DNA from: Rhizobacter sp. Root1238
Lineage (GTDB): Bacteria; Pseudomonadota; Gammaproteobacteria; Burkholderiales; Burkholderiaceae_C
Direction: 5' to 3'
DNA length: 64,000 nt
NCBI RefSeq assembly: GCF_001425825.1
Contig: NZ_LMDM01000009.1
Span: forward strand, 83,339-147,338
Made by a program: the position numbers and the translations under genes. How positions within the stretch are numbered: the stretch's first letter is position 1; every line of letters begins with the position of its first letter. This document shows, piece by piece, positions 28,784 through 36,579 of the stretch. The notes under the pieces were generated by a model that had not been told where the DNA came from, did no database searches, and saw only the letters and a list, made by a program, of their open reading frames with translations.

Positions 28784-28854
28784 CTAGGAAGGAATCGTGG
28801 CGGCGTGGTGTCTCGTCAGCGACAAAGGCGCGCAGCCCGGGTGTTGCCTCGGGG

Positions 28855-28878
28855 ATCCCGGATTGGCATCCGGGCTAC
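28855..28878. repeat. REP-like palindrome overlapping the livF stop codon
   Basis: A 7-bp stem CCCGGAT/ATCCGGG with a 4-nt loop, followed by CTAC. The CTAC contains the livF stop codon (TAG on the minus strand). Related palindromes with the same CCGGAT core occur at 34072-34102 and 48443-48468, each at the 3' end of a gene. Confidence 0.75.
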
Positions 28879-29570
28879 ACCTCCAGCCACTCCTTGCGAA
28901 TATAGGCGTTCGACTTCAGCTCGGCAGGACTGCCCTCGAACACGATCCTGCCATGCCCCATCACGAAGCAGCGCTGCGAGATCTCCAGCGCGATGGTCAG
29001 CTTCTGCTCGACCAGCAGCACCGACACGCCGCGCCGCTTCAGCTCGTTCAGGTACTGCGCGACCTGCTCGACGATCTTCGGCGCGAGGCCTTCGGTCGGC
29101 TCGTCGATCATGATCAGGTCCGGGTCGCCCATCAGCGTGCGGCACAGCGTCAGCATCTGCTGCTCGCCGCCCGACAGCACGCCCGCTTCGGTGTGCTGCC
29201 GCTCCTTCAGCCGCGGGAACATCGCGTACATGTCGTCGAAGGACCAGCGCGGCTTCGGCCGGCCGCGCTTCTCGCCGAGCAGCAGGTTCTGGTGCACCGT
29301 CAGCTTCGGGAAGATGTCGCGGTTCTCCGGCACGTAGCCGATGCCCTGGTGCGCGATCTCGAAGGCCTTCAGCCCGAGCAGCTCGCGCTCGCGAAAGCGC
29401 ACCGAGCCCTTCCCGTCGACCAGGCCCATGATCGCCTTCACCGTGGTCGAGCGCCCCGAGCCGTTGCGCCCGAGCAGGCTGACGATCTCGCCCGGCTTCA
29501 CGTCCAGCGTCACGCCGTGCAGCACATGGCTCTTGCCGTAGAACGCATGCAGGTTGTCGAGTTTCAGCAT
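28875..29570 (-). CDS. livF: branched-chain-type ABC transporter ATP-binding protein LivF
   Basis: ATPase of 231 residues of the LivF type. Walker A reads GRNGSGRST (residues 34-42), with arginine (Arg40) where the invariant lysine normally stands. The signature VLSGGEQQML and Walker B LIMIDEPTEGL are normal. ATG 29570 (MLKLDNLHAFYGKSHVLHG) is chosen because it matches LivF N-termini and has GGAG 10 bases upstream. The alternative ATG 29585 would overlap the end of livG. It pairs with LivG to drive uptake through LivHM. Confidence 0.92.
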   Translation of the reverse strand: MLKLDNLHAFYGKSHVLHGVTLDVKPGEIVSLLGRNGSGRSTTVKAIMGLVDGKGSVRFRERELLGLKAFEIAHQGIGYVPENRDIFPKLTVHQNLLLGEKRGRPKPRWSFDDMYAMFPRLKERQHTEAGVLSGGEQQMLTLCRTLMGDPDLIMIDEPTEGLAPKIVEQVAQYLNELKRRGVSVLLVEQKLTIALEISQRCFVMGHGRIVFEGSPAELKSNAYIRKEWLEV

Positions 29571-29574
29571 CGCG

Positions 29575-30357
29575 TCAGGCTCCATGCGCTTTTTCGTGAG
29601 CCACCAGGACGGAACCCAGGTACGCCTCCTGCACCTTCGCATTCGCCCGCACCGCTTCCGGCACGTCGAACGCGATCACCTCGCCATACACCAGCACCGC
29701 GATCTTGTCGGCCAGGCCGAACACCACGCCCATGTCGTGCTCCACCGTCAGCAGCGTCTTGCCCACCGTCACCTCGCGGATCAGCTGGATGAAGCGCGTC
29801 GTCTCGCTCTTGCTCATGCCGGCGGTCGGCTCGTCGAGCAGCACCACGCTGGCGCCGCCGGCGATCGTGATGCCGATCTCCAGCGCGCGCTGCTCGGCAT
29901 AGGTCAGGTTCATCGCCAGCACGTCGCGCTTCTTGTCGAGCCTGATCATGCGCAGCACCTCGTCGGCCCGGTCGTTCGCGTCGCGCAGGTCGGCCAGGAA
30001 CTTCCAGAAGGCGTAGCGGTAGCCCATGGACCACAGCACCGCGCAGCGGATGTTCTCGAACACCGACAGCCGCACGAACAGGTTCGACACCTGGAAGCTG
30101 CGCGCGAGGCCCATGCGGTTGATCTCGTAGGGCTTGCGGCCGGCGATCGACGCGCCGTTCAGCCGGATGTCGCCGGTGCTGACGCCGAAGCGCCCGCTGA
30201 TCAGGTTGAACAGCGTCGACTTGCCGGCACCGTTCGGGCCGATGATCGCGACCCGCTCGCCCGGCTTCACCTGCAGCGTCGCGCCGCGGATGATCTCGGT
30301 CTTGCCGAAGCTCTTGCGGACGTCGTTCAGTTCAAGTGCGTAGGGGCTCGCGTTCAC
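29575..30357 (-). CDS. livG: branched-chain-type ABC transporter ATP-binding protein LivG
   Basis: ATPase of 260 residues with Walker A GPNGAGKST (about residue 40) and Walker B VVLLDEPTAGMS. The signature is degenerate, LTYAEQRALEI in place of LSGGQ; LivG proteins often deviate here. The start is GTG 30357, which overlaps the livM stop (GTGA). The C-terminus (VQEAYLGS) is typical of LivG. It forms the ATPase pair with LivF. Confidence 0.93.
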   Translation of the reverse strand: MNASPYALELNDVRKSFGKTEIIRGATLQVKPGERVAIIGPNGAGKSTLFNLISGRFGVSTGDIRLNGASIAGRKPYEINRMGLARSFQVSNLFVRLSVFENIRCAVLWSMGYRYAFWKFLADLRDANDRADEVLRMIRLDKKRDVLAMNLTYAEQRALEIGITIAGGASVVLLDEPTAGMSKSETTRFIQLIREVTVGKTLLTVEHDMGVVFGLADKIAVLVYGEVIAFDVPEAVRANAKVQEAYLGSVLVAHEKAHGA

Positions 30358-31703
30358 AGCGCCTCCCTCCGCTTGATTTCCTTTTCGATGTCCTGCTGGG
30401 TCTCGTCCCACTGCCGCTTGAACTCGCGCCGGGCCACCTCGAACATCGCGATGCCGATCGCCATCACGAAGACCGCGCCGAACCAGCTGTCCAGGCCCTG
30501 CACGTTCAGCGTGCCGCCCATGAAGCGCAGCGTCGGGCCGAGCGCCGAATTGAGCTGCAGGTGGTAGATCATCTCGACGATCGCCGCCGCACCGGCCAGC
30601 GCCACCGCGCCGGTGCCGCCCAGCGCCAGGTACGAGGACGCGAGCCGGCGCAGCTTGCCGAAGCCGGCCACGCGCAGGTTCATCATGATCAGGCTCGAGA
30701 TGCCGCCGGGCGCGAACATCACCATGAACATGAACACCAGCCCGAGGTAGATCTGCCAGGCCTTCGTGATCTCGGAGAACATCACGAACGCGAGCACCAG
30801 CAGCACCGCGCCGATGATCGGCCCGAAGAAGAAGAACGCGCCGCCGAGGAAGGTGAACAGCAGGTAGCTGCCGGAGCGGAAGCCGCCGACCGAATCGGCG
30901 GTGACGATCTCGAAGTTCAGCGCGGTCAGCCCGCCGCCGATGCCGGCGAAGAAACCGGCGATGACGAACGCCAGGTAGCGCACCACCTGCGTGTTGTAGC
31001 CGACGAACTCGACGCGCTCCGGGTTGTCGCGCACCGCGTTCAGCATGCGGCCGAACGGCGTGCGCGTCAGCGCATACAGCGCCGCGGTGCAGACGAAGCA
31101 GTAGACCGCGATCAGGTAGTAGACCTGCACCTGCGGGCCGAAGGTGATGCCCAGCACCGCCTTGCCGGCCACGCGGTTCGAGCTGACGCCGCCCTCGCCG
31201 CCGAAGAACTCGGGGAACATCAGCGCCATCGCGGCGACCAGCTCGCCGACGCCGAGCGTGATCATCGCGAAGGTGTTGGCCGATTTCTTCGTCGTGACCC
31301 AGCCGAGCAGCGCCGCGACGCCGGCGCCGGCCAGCCCGCCGACCAGCGGCACCAGGCTCATCGGCAGCGGCAGCCGCCCGGCGCCGATCATGTTCATCGC
31401 GTGGACCGCGAAGAACGCGCCCAGCCCCACGTACACCGCATGCCCGAAGCTCAGCATGCCGCCCTGGCCGAGCAGCAGGTTGTAGCTCAGGCAGATGATG
31501 ATCATGTAGCCCATCTGCGACAGCATCGTCATCGCGAGGCCGCTGGTGAACAGCATCGGCGCGACGATCAGCAGCAGCGCGAACACGCCCCAGATCACCC
31601 AGCGGCCGACGTTCCACGGCCGGAAATGGATGCGTCGGCCGCGCGCTTCGAGGCCGGCGCCTGGGTCGGCAGCCGGCACGGCGGGTTTCAGCACGGCACT
31701 CAT
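30354..31703 (-). CDS. livM: branched-chain-type ABC transporter permease LivM
   Basis: Membrane protein of 449 residues, about 100 longer than many LivM proteins because of a C-terminal extension. The extension holds another membrane segment (ALAGAAAIVEMIYHL) and a charged tail. The LivM hallmark YNLLLGQGGMLSFGHA lies near residue 75. The ATG overlaps the livH stop by four bases, and its stop overlaps livG. It forms the channel with LivH. Confidence 0.93.
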   Translation of the reverse strand: MSAVLKPAVPAADPGAGLEARGRRIHFRPWNVGRWVIWGVFALLLIVAPMLFTSGLAMTMLSQMGYMIIICLSYNLLLGQGGMLSFGHAVYVGLGAFFAVHAMNMIGAGRLPLPMSLVPLVGGLAGAGVAALLGWVTTKKSANTFAMITLGVGELVAAMALMFPEFFGGEGGVSSNRVAGKAVLGITFGPQVQVYYLIAVYCFVCTAALYALTRTPFGRMLNAVRDNPERVEFVGYNTQVVRYLAFVIAGFFAGIGGGLTALNFEIVTADSVGGFRSGSYLLFTFLGGAFFFFGPIIGAVLLVLAFVMFSEITKAWQIYLGLVFMFMVMFAPGGISSLIMMNLRVAGFGKLRRLASSYLALGGTGAVALAGAAAIVEMIYHLQLNSALGPTLRFMGGTLNVQGLDSWFGAVFVMAIGIAMFEVARREFKRQWDETQQDIEKEIKRREAL

Positions 31704-32647
31704 CCTTCGCGCGTCCCCATCAGGCCCTTCGGGCGGAAGATCAGCATCAGCACCAGCAGCAGGTACGGCAGGATCGGCGCCACCTGCGAGATCTTCAGCT
31801 TCAGCAGCGGGTAGCCGAAGCTCTCGGGCGTGATCGCGACGCCGGCCCACTGCAGCGCGCCGAGCGCCGACTGGTCGAGCGCGACCGCGAAGGTCTGGAT
31901 CAGCCCGATCAGCAGCGACGCGACGAACGCACCGGCCAGCGAGCCCATTCCGCCGACCACCACGACGACGAAGATGATCGGCCCGACCGCGCCGGCCATC
32001 GTCGGCTCGGTCACGTAGGCATTGCCGCCGATCACGCCGGCCAGGCCGGCCAGCGCCGCGCCGCCGCCGAACACCCCCATGAACACCAGCGGCACGTTGT
32101 GGCCGAGCGACTCGACCATCTCGGGGTGGGTCAGCGCGCCCTGGATCACCAGCCCGATGCGGGTGCGCGACAGCAGCAGCCACACCGACACCAGCATCAG
32201 CAGCGCGACGGCCATCATGAACGCGCGGTACATCGGGAACTGCGTGCCGTACAGCGTGAACAGCGGGCCGTCGAGGATCGCCGGCACCCGGTAGTCGACC
32301 GCCGAGCGGCCCCAGGTCAGCTGCACCAGCTCGAGGATCACGAACGACAGCCCGAAGGTGATCAGCAGCTCGGCCACGTGGCCGAAGCGGTGCACCCGGC
32401 GCAGGCAGAAGCGCTCGAACAGCGCACCGACCACGCCGGTCAGCAGCGGCGCGACCACCAGCGACGGCCAGAAGCCGACGAACAGCGTCGTGGTGTACGC
32501 GAAATAGGCGCCCAGCATGTAGAAGCTCGCATGGGCGAAATTGAGCACGCCCATCATGCTGAAGATCAGCGTGAGGCCGGAACTCAGCATGAACAGCAGC
32601 AGGCCGTAGCTGATGCCGTTCAGCAGCGAGGTGGTGAAGAACTCCAT
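31700..32647 (-). CDS. livH: branched-chain-type ABC transporter permease LivH
   Basis: Permease of 315 residues. The N-terminal SSGLTLIFSMMGVLNFAHASFYMLGAY is the classical LivH signature. About eight membrane segments follow. It is the first gene after the terminator at 32659-32697 that separates it from the binding-protein gene. It is expressed with livM, livG and livF. Confidence 0.94.
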   Translation of the reverse strand: MEFFTTSLLNGISYGLLLFMLSSGLTLIFSMMGVLNFAHASFYMLGAYFAYTTTLFVGFWPSLVVAPLLTGVVGALFERFCLRRVHRFGHVAELLITFGLSFVILELVQLTWGRSAVDYRVPAILDGPLFTLYGTQFPMYRAFMMAVALLMLVSVWLLLSRTRIGLVIQGALTHPEMVESLGHNVPLVFMGVFGGGAALAGLAGVIGGNAYVTEPTMAGAVGPIIFVVVVVGGMGSLAGAFVASLLIGLIQTFAVALDQSALGALQWAGVAITPESFGYPLLKLKISQVAPILPYLLLVLMLIFRPKGLMGTREG

Positions 32648-32658
32648 GGATGCGTCAA

Positions 32659-32697
32659 CAAAAATCCCGCGGCGACCGGGTGGTCGACCGCGGGATT
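32659..32697 (-). terminator. intrinsic terminator between binding-protein gene and livH
   Basis: Arms 32663-32672 and 32688-32697 form a 10-bp stem (AATCCCGCGG/CCGCGGGATT). On the minus strand it is followed by TTTTTG. It lies 15 bp after the binding-protein stop and 12 bp before the livH start. That position would let the binding protein be made in excess over the membrane complex by partial read-through. Confidence 0.82.
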
Positions 32698-32712
32698 GTC
32701 AGTGGATGGGGT

Positions 32713-33960
32713 TCAAGCTCCAGGACGCTTCATCTGGCACGACGTCGGCGTGCTCGACACGTAGGGCTCGTAGAACTTGTCCGGCACGAAGGTGTAGCCG
32801 GTGCCCTCGACGTTGTACTTGTTCTTCGCGTCGACCTTGCGCCAGGTGCTCAGGTACAGGCCCTGCTGCATCTGGTGGTCGGAGGCGCGCATCGTGATGT
32901 CGCCGCTGAAGCCCTTCACCGTCAGGCCTTCCATCGCGGCCGCCACCTTCACCGGATCGGTGCTCTTCGCCTTGGCCATCGCGGCCGGCAGCATCGTGAA
33001 GATGTTGTAGATGTCGGTGGTGAAGAAGTCTTCCTTGAACTTCTTGTTGAACTCGTCCCCGACGTTGGCGACGTCGCCAGGAATGTTGTGGTGGGAGTAG
33101 GCGATCATCTTGACCTTGCCCTCGCCGGCCGCGCCGATCGCGGTGGGCGTGCCGATCACCGCGGCGTAGTAGGTGTAGAAGGTGACGTCCAGCCCGGCGT
33201 CCTTCGCGGCCTTGATCAGCAGCGTCAGGTCCTGGCTCCAGTTGCCGGTGATCACGGTGTCGGCGCCGCTCTGCTTGATCTTCGCGACGTAGGGCGAGAA
33301 GTCCTTCACCTGGCCGAGCGGCGTCAGGTCGTCGCCGACGATCTGGATGTCGGGGCGCTTGCGGGCCAGCGTCTCCTTCGCGAACTTCGAGACCTGCTGG
33401 CCGTGCGAGTAGTTCTGGTTGATCAGGTAGACCTTCTTGATGGACGGCTGGTCCTTCATGTAGGTCGTCATCGCCTCCATCTTCATCGAGGTGTCGGCGT
33501 CGAAGCGGAAGTGCCAGTAGTTGCACTTGCTGTTGGTCAGGTCCGGGTCGACCGCGGAGTGGTTCAGGAACACGATTTCCTTGCCCGGGTTGCGCTCGTT
33601 GTGCTTGGACACCGCATCGATGATGGCCGCCGCCGCGCCCGAGCCGTTGCCCTGCGTCACGTAGCGGAAGCCCTGGTCGATCGCCGCCTTCAGCACGTTC
33701 AGGCTTTCCTGCGGCGAGGCCTTGTTGTCGAAGCCGACCACCTCGTAGGTGACGCCGGCCGGGTTCTTCTTGCCGCTGATGCGCTCGGCCATGAACTGGA
33801 AGCTCTTCAGCTGGTTCGCCCCCAGGCTCGCGAACGGCCCGGACAGCGGGTCGATCCACGCGATCTTCACCGTCTCGCCGGATTGCGCGAAGGCGATTCC
33901 GGCATGCAGCGAGAAGGCCGCAGCCACTGACAGACCGAACAGCTTCCGGGTGAATTCCAT
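32713..33960 (-). CDS. ABC transporter substrate-binding protein (LivK/urea/amide-binding family)
   Basis: Periplasmic binding protein of 415 residues with a signal peptide (residues about 1-25, cleaved after AFA). The mature start ETVKIAWIDPLSGPFASLG is typical of type I periplasmic-binding proteins of the branched-chain amino acid group. ATG 33960 is chosen because GAGG lies 5 bases before it. It is the ligand-recognising part of the LivHMGF system. Its neighbours, an acyl-CoA ligase and beta-oxidation genes, suggest a carboxylic acid as well as an amino acid as possible ligand. Confidence 0.92.
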   Translation of the reverse strand: MEFTRKLFGLSVAAAFSLHAGIAFAQSGETVKIAWIDPLSGPFASLGANQLKSFQFMAERISGKKNPAGVTYEVVGFDNKASPQESLNVLKAAIDQGFRYVTQGNGSGAAAAIIDAVSKHNERNPGKEIVFLNHSAVDPDLTNSKCNYWHFRFDADTSMKMEAMTTYMKDQPSIKKVYLINQNYSHGQQVSKFAKETLARKRPDIQIVGDDLTPLGQVKDFSPYVAKIKQSGADTVITGNWSQDLTLLIKAAKDAGLDVTFYTYYAAVIGTPTAIGAAGEGKVKMIAYSHHNIPGDVANVGDEFNKKFKEDFFTTDIYNIFTMLPAAMAKAKSTDPVKVAAAMEGLTVKGFSGDITMRASDHQMQQGLYLSTWRKVDAKNKYNVEGTGYTFVPDKFYEPYVSSTPTSCQMKRPGA

Positions 33961-34071
33961 GGGAACCTCGCGAGTTGATTGCGACAACGGCGAACGGTAA
34001 TGGAAGCGGGTAGGCGACTGTTTGAGGGACTACCCGACACACGTTGTCACGGGCGGGACAGGACCGGACGA

Positions 34072-34102
34072 GCCGCAGCCCGGATGCCGATCCGGGTGCG
34101 GC
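34072..34102. repeat. REP-like palindrome after the acyl-CoA ligase gene
   Basis: Stem CCCGGAT (34079-34085) and ATCCGGG (34090-34096) around a GCCG loop, with partly complementary CCGC/GCGG flanks. It lies one base beyond the ligase stop codon (34106-34104). It belongs to the same family as the palindromes at 28855 and 48443. Confidence 0.7.
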
Positions 34103-34103
34103 C

Positions 34104-35750
34104 TCACGCGCTCGGCAACTTGTGGTCCTTGAACCGCTCGCGCAACTTCAGCTTCAGCATCTTGCCGGTCGCCGTGTGCGGGATCTCGTCGACGAAGGCC
34201 ACGTCGTCCGGAATCTGCCATTTCGCGATGCGCCCTTCGAAGAAACCGAGCAACTCCCGCGCTTCGAGCGCGACGCCGGGCTTGCGCACCACCACCAGCA
34301 GCGGCCGCTCGTCCCATTTCGGGTGCGCGCAGGCGATGACGGCCGCCTCGTGCACCCCGGGGTGGCCCATCGCGATGTTCTCCAGCTCGATCGAGCTGAT
34401 CCATTCGCCGCCGGACTTGATGACGTCCTTGCTGCGGTCGGTGATCTGCATGAAGCCGTCAGGGTTGATCGTCGCGACGTCGCCGGTCGGGAACCACGAC
34501 ACGCCGTCGACCTCGACCAGCGGCGACCCGCTGCGTCCGAAATAGCTGTCGATGACCCACGGCCCGCGCACGACCAGGTTGCCGGACGAGACGCCGTCCC
34601 ACGGCAGCGGGCGCTCGTCGTCGCCGAGGATCTGCATGTCGACGCCATAGATCACGCGGCCCTGGGTTTCAAGCAGTTTGTGGCGCTGCGCGTCGTCCAG
34701 CCCGGCATGCTTGGCCTTCAGCTTCGCCAGCGTGCCGAGCGGCGACATCTCGGTCATGCCCCAGGCGTGGATCACCTCGACCCCGTGCTCCTCTTCGAGC
34801 GCCCGCATCATCGACGGCGGGCAGGCCGAGCCGCCGATCACCGTGCGGCGGAAGCTGCTGAACTTCAGGCCGTTCTGCCTGACGTGGTTGAGCAGCCCGA
34901 GCCAGACGGTCGGCACGCCGGCGCTGAAGGTGACCTGCTCGGCCTCGAACAGCTCGTACAGCGACTTGCCGTCCAGATGCGGCCCCGGCAGCACCAGCTT
35001 CGCGCCGACCAGCGCGCCGGCATACGGCAACCCCCAGGCGTTGACGTGGAACATCGGCACCACCGGCAGGATCACGTCGGCGGACGAGCAGCCCATCGCA
35101 TCCGGCAGCGCCGCCCCCATCGCGTGCAGCAGCGTCGAGCGGTGGCTGTAGACCGCCCCCTTCGGGTCGCCGGTGGTGCCGGAGGTGTAGCAGATGCTGG
35201 ACGCGGTGTTCTCGTCGAACTGCGGCCAGGCGTAGGCGCCGTCCTCGGCCTCGACCAGCTCGTCGTAGCAGGCCAGGTTCGGGATCGGGCTCGACGCCGG
35301 CATGTGCGCGCGGTCGGTCATCAGCACGAAGTGCTTCACCTGCGACAACTGCGGCGCGAGCTTCTCGACCAGTGGCAGGAAGCCGAGGTCGAAGCACAGC
35401 ACCCGGTCTTCGGCGTCGTTCGCGATCCACGCGATCTGCTCGGGAAACAGCCGCGGGTTGATGGTGTGGCATACCAGGCCGGAGCCGGAGCTGCCGTAGT
35501 AGATCTCCAGGTGGCGGTAGCCGTTCCAGGCCAGCGTCGCGACCCGGTCGCCGCTCTCGCAGCCCAGCCGCGCCAGCGCCTGAGCCAGCTGGCGCGAGCG
35601 CAGCTCAAGGGCCTTCCAGGTGGTGCGGTGGATGTCGCCCTCGCAGCGCTTCGAGACGATCTCGGTGTCGGCCGCATGCCGCGCGGCATGCACGATCAGC
35701 GACGAGATCAGCAAGGGCATCTGCATCATCTGGCCCATCAGGCGTGACAT
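34104..35750 (-). CDS. acyl-CoA synthetase (AMP-forming)
   Basis: Adenylate-forming ligase of 548 residues. The P-loop-like motif SICYTSGTTGDPKG is near residue 178. The A5/A8 motifs (HAWGMTEMSPLG, WFPTGDVATINPDGF, TDRSKDVIKSGGEWIS) are intact, and the catalytic lysine is in TATGKMLK near residue 532. It resembles the fatty acid and methylthiopropionate ligase group (FadD3/DmdB-like). The ATG at 35750 has GGGAG upstream. It activates an acid to its CoA ester for the dehydrogenase, hydratase and thiolase of this cluster. Confidence 0.93.
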   Translation of the reverse strand: MSRLMGQMMQMPLLISSLIVHAARHAADTEIVSKRCEGDIHRTTWKALELRSRQLAQALARLGCESGDRVATLAWNGYRHLEIYYGSSGSGLVCHTINPRLFPEQIAWIANDAEDRVLCFDLGFLPLVEKLAPQLSQVKHFVLMTDRAHMPASSPIPNLACYDELVEAEDGAYAWPQFDENTASSICYTSGTTGDPKGAVYSHRSTLLHAMGAALPDAMGCSSADVILPVVPMFHVNAWGLPYAGALVGAKLVLPGPHLDGKSLYELFEAEQVTFSAGVPTVWLGLLNHVRQNGLKFSSFRRTVIGGSACPPSMMRALEEEHGVEVIHAWGMTEMSPLGTLAKLKAKHAGLDDAQRHKLLETQGRVIYGVDMQILGDDERPLPWDGVSSGNLVVRGPWVIDSYFGRSGSPLVEVDGVSWFPTGDVATINPDGFMQITDRSKDVIKSGGEWISSIELENIAMGHPGVHEAAVIACAHPKWDERPLLVVVRKPGVALEARELLGFFEGRIAKWQIPDDVAFVDEIPHTATGKMLKLKLRERFKDHKLPSA

Positions 35751-35865
35751 GGACTTCTCCCGACGTGAAAACGTTTGTCTTTGGCGCAGGAATGATAGGA
35801 AGGCCACGCCCCGAGCCGGCTGGCTGTTTACCCGCATTCGACACGGCAGCGGAGCACCTGAAGGC

Positions 35866-35894
35866 TTGACAATTCGTATCCGAATGGATACTGT
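35866..35894 (+). promoter_or_regulatory. sigma-70 promoter with overlapping operator for the toxin-antitoxin operon
   Basis: A perfect -35 box TTGACA (35866-35871) is followed by a 17-bp spacer and a -10 box TACTGT (35889-35894; 4 of 6 consensus). A perfect inverted repeat, GTATCC-GAAT-GGATAC (35876-35891), fills the spacer and overlaps the -10. That is the expected layout for autorepression by the antitoxin or the complex. The toxin ATG follows 3 bp after the -10, so the transcript is nearly leaderless. Confidence 0.72.
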
Positions 35895-35896
35895 CA

Positions 35897-36196
35897 ATGA
35901 TGTTCTCGATCCAGCTCACGGAAGAATTCCAGGACTGGCTGGACGCCCTCTCTGATCGCCGTGGGCAAGCGCGCATCGCGGCCAGGCTTCGGCAGGCGGA
36001 ATCCGGCAACCTGGGCGATTGGAAGGCAGTGGGCGACGAGGTCTTCGAGATGCGCGTCGATTGCGGCCCGGGTTACCGTCTTTACTTCGCCCGCAGCGGA
36101 AAGATCGTGATCGTCATCCTCGCCGGAGGCGACAAGTCAACACAGGCACGAGACATTCAGCGCGCAAAACGCATCTTGAACCAACTGGAGTTGTAG
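35897..36196 (+). CDS. RelE/HigB-family toxin
   Basis: Protein of 99 residues of the RelE/ParE superfamily, in the HigB-like addiction-module killer group. Typical features are the N-terminal EFQDWLDALSDRRGQARIAARLRQAESGN and the core VFEMRVDCGPGYRLYFARSG. It ends with the usual KSTQARDIQRAKRILNQL. HigB/RelE toxins cleave mRNA on the ribosome. It is encoded first, ahead of its antitoxin, as in hig loci. ATG 35897 and the adjacent ATG 35900 are both possible starts. Confidence 0.9.
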   Translation: MMFSIQLTEEFQDWLDALSDRRGQARIAARLRQAESGNLGDWKAVGDEVFEMRVDCGPGYRLYFARSGKIVIVILAGGDKSTQARDIQRAKRILNQLEL

Positions 36197-36198
36197 CC

Positions 36199-36498
36199 AT
36201 GAGCCCCACGAAGAAGCTTGGCAAGCTGGTTCCCTTCGACGCGGCCCGGTATCTCACCGATGACGCAGCGGTGGCCGAGTACCTGACGGCCATCCTGGAG
36301 GCCGACGATACCGATCTGCTGCTGCTGGCGCTCGCCGACGTGGCGCGTGCCCGCGGTATGGCTCAGGTCGCCAAGGACTCGGGCTTGGGGCGCGAAAGCC
36401 TGTACAAGGCGTTGACCCCCGGCGCCAAACCGCGCTTCGACACCATTCTGCGGGTCACGCGAGCGTTGGGCGTGCGATTGACAGCGCAAACCGCCTGA
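36199..36498 (+). CDS. HigA-family antitoxin (addiction module antidote)
   Basis: Protein of 99 residues. The C-terminal part is a helix-turn-helix ([22 protein letters not shown]...) characteristic of addiction-module antidote proteins paired with HigB-like toxins. The N-terminal half ([23 protein letters not shown]) would contact the toxin. It starts 2 bp after the toxin stop, with GGAG at the end of the toxin gene as ribosome site. It should bind the operator at 35876-35891. Confidence 0.9.
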   Translation: MSPTKKLGKLVPFDAARYLTDDAAVAEYLTAILEADDTDLLLLALADVARARGMAQVAKDSGLGRESLYKALTPGAKPRFDTILRVTRALGVRLTAQTA

Positions 36499-36579
36499 CA
36501 GCCGCCCGTGAAAGCGTACGGCGACGCCCTTATCCACCCTGTCGGGTCGGGGCAGAAGCGGTCGTTAAACTTTCCGCCA

